This document shows, one piece after another, positions 12,946-13,746 of a stretch of 13,746 bases of DNA. Every line of letters starts with the position of its first letter. The first letter of the stretch is position 1. The stretch is from Bdellovibrionales bacterium (GTDB lineage: Bacteria; Bdellovibrionota; Bdellovibrionia; Bdellovibrionales; JAMPXM01), in the NCBI GenBank assembly GCA_005793615.1, contig SXRI01000443.1, forward strand, positions 1 through 13,746, in the 5' to 3' direction. The position numbers and the translations under genes were made by a program. The notes under the pieces were generated by a model. It had not been told where the DNA came from and ran no database searches. It saw only the letters and a list, made by a program, of their open reading frames with translations.

Positions 12946-13746
12946 CTAAAGTTGGACTCCGATGCGTAAGGAATAGAAGCCGGGCGAGCCGATCGTATTA
13001 TTGCCGAAGATCATCGTATAGCCCGTAAATAAATCAAATTGTGTGGTCGAAGTTCGAAAGAACAAATAGCCAACGCCAAGGGTTCCGGCAAAGGCGCCGA
13101 TCGAGGTGGCTGGCGAGGTGCCGCTGCCACACATGCCGAGACCGAAATCGCCGTTCAAGTATGGTGATGAATCAGTGTCGCTCAAATAGTAGTTCAGACC
13201 AAGTTCGCCATCAAAGAAATAGGTCTTCCAATCATTCGAGGTGACGACGTTGCCAAGGAGGCGTATGGCTGCACGTGGCGTCACCTCCCAGAGATGGCCG
13301 ATAGCAAAATTGTAACTGAGCGACGAGACTCCCATGTTCTGAAATCCCGCGGGGCCGAAGCCAAGGTAACTGGTGTCATGGGTCTTGATGCGGCGGCGTA
13401 GCTGCTCTTCCTCCTGAGGTTTGACTTCGCCGACCCGTAGATCCTGTTTGGCCGGTGTCGAGAGCATGGCGGCTCGCACGGCTCGCGCGATGGCATCATC
13501 GAGCTCTTCGATCGAGGCGGCCTTTTGGTTGCTCGCGAATATCACGGCGTTTTGTTTACTCTTGGTCACGGTTAAGACATAGGCCTGCCCGAGGCGAATC
13601 AGCTCGGTGCGAAGCGCGAAATCGGCACTTGCTTCTGTCGTGACCACAGTTCCGCCATTACCGGCCACCGAGGTGGTGACCAGGGTTTGCAGTGAGCGTG
13701 CGAGATCGGGATTGGCGTCGGCAGTTTTTACCTCGCTCACGAAATA
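12946..13746 (-). CDS. Outer-membrane protein with periplasmic N-domain, 5' end outside the window
   Basis: The frame is open to the window edge (two more codons, Tyr-Phe, beyond the GTG at 13740). No signal peptide is seen, so this is taken as the 3' part of a longer gene. The first 115 residues or so (DLARSLQTLVTTSVAGNGG, then ADFALRTELIRLGQAYVLTV, then LDDAIARAVRAAML) look like the alpha/beta domain of LpoB/CsgG/TolB-N type that precedes some envelope proteins. The last 140 residues or so alternate as beta strands with many aromatics and Gly (SYLGFGPAGFQNMG, YFFDGELGLNYYL, GTLGVGYLFF, FDLFTGYTMIFG, FYSLRIGVQL) and form a probable 8-strand barrel. The terminal residue is Leu rather than the common Phe. 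A run of six T follows the TAG stop. Function unknown. Confidence 0.8.
   Translation of the reverse strand, partial: YFVSEVKTADANPDLARSLQTLVTTSVAGNGGTVVTTEASADFALRTELIRLGQAYVLTVTKSKQNAVIFASNQKAASIEELDDAIARAVRAAMLSTPAKQDLRVGEVKPQEEEQLRRRIKTHDTSYLGFGPAGFQNMGVSSLSYNFAIGHLWEVTPRAAIRLLGNVVTSNDWKTYFFDGELGLNYYLSDTDSSPYLNGDFGLGMCGSGTSPATSIGAFAGTLGVGYLFFRTSTTQFDLFTGYTMIFGNNTIGSPGFYSLRIGVQL

Overview
The window reads as a chromosomal stretch from a Gram-negative bacterium with many exported proteins, most likely a Bdellovibrio-like predatory or deltaproteobacterial lineage (Bdellovibrionota). This assignment rests on gene style: mid-range GC, a truncated small barrel-like protein of a type I associate with Bdellovibrio, a TPR protein with C-terminal winged helices, and secreted hydrolases. 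There is no rRNA or other phylogenetic marker, so it is an inference. I see no tRNA, rRNA, CRISPR array, insertion sequence, integrase or origin.

Layout. At 42-482 (-) is a short secreted protein that looks like the front of an outer-membrane barrel cut short. At 676-1152 (+) is a small four-cysteine secreted protein. Convergent to it is a lysophospholipid acyltransferase-like gene (1170-1880, -). Divergent from the acyltransferase is an exported methionine sulfoxide reductase, MsrB then MsrA in one reading frame (2008-3003, +), interrupted by an in-frame TAG after codon 95. Its TAA directly abuts the TAG of the next, opposite-strand gene. Two tandem minus-strand paralogues follow (4481-6019, then 3004-4449). 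They are periplasmic proteins of unknown function sharing an ordered set of Cys and His residues that recalls permuted papain-like (NlpC/P60, LRAT or DUF4105-type) enzymes.

Upstream of the pair is a repeat-rich 388-bp gap (6020-6407), then a secreted esterase (6408-7313, -). After a 412-bp gap comes a plus-strand pair: a subtilisin-family S8 protease (7726-9171) and a GH5-like glycosidase (9226-10419). The glycosidase overlaps tail-to-tail, by 45 bp, a TPR protein with two winged-helix-like C-terminal segments (10375-11925, -). That likely regulator is divergent from a Gly-rich lipoprotein candidate (11979-12917, +). The 53 bp between them hold a perfect 8-bp inverted repeat whose arms each contain an outward-facing GATAAT close to a start codon. 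The last gene (12946 to the window edge, -) is the 3' part of a two-domain outer-membrane protein.

How the parts fit together. Nearly every product carries a signal peptide, so this is mostly a cell-envelope and secretion region: esterase, protease and glycosidase for attack on polymers, Msr for repair of oxidised exported proteins, and envelope proteins of unknown role. The most interesting items are the paralogous Cys/His pair, the amber-interrupted msrBA, the back-to-back near-leaderless promoters beside the putative regulator, and recurring three-copy 12-bp tandem repeats at three loci.
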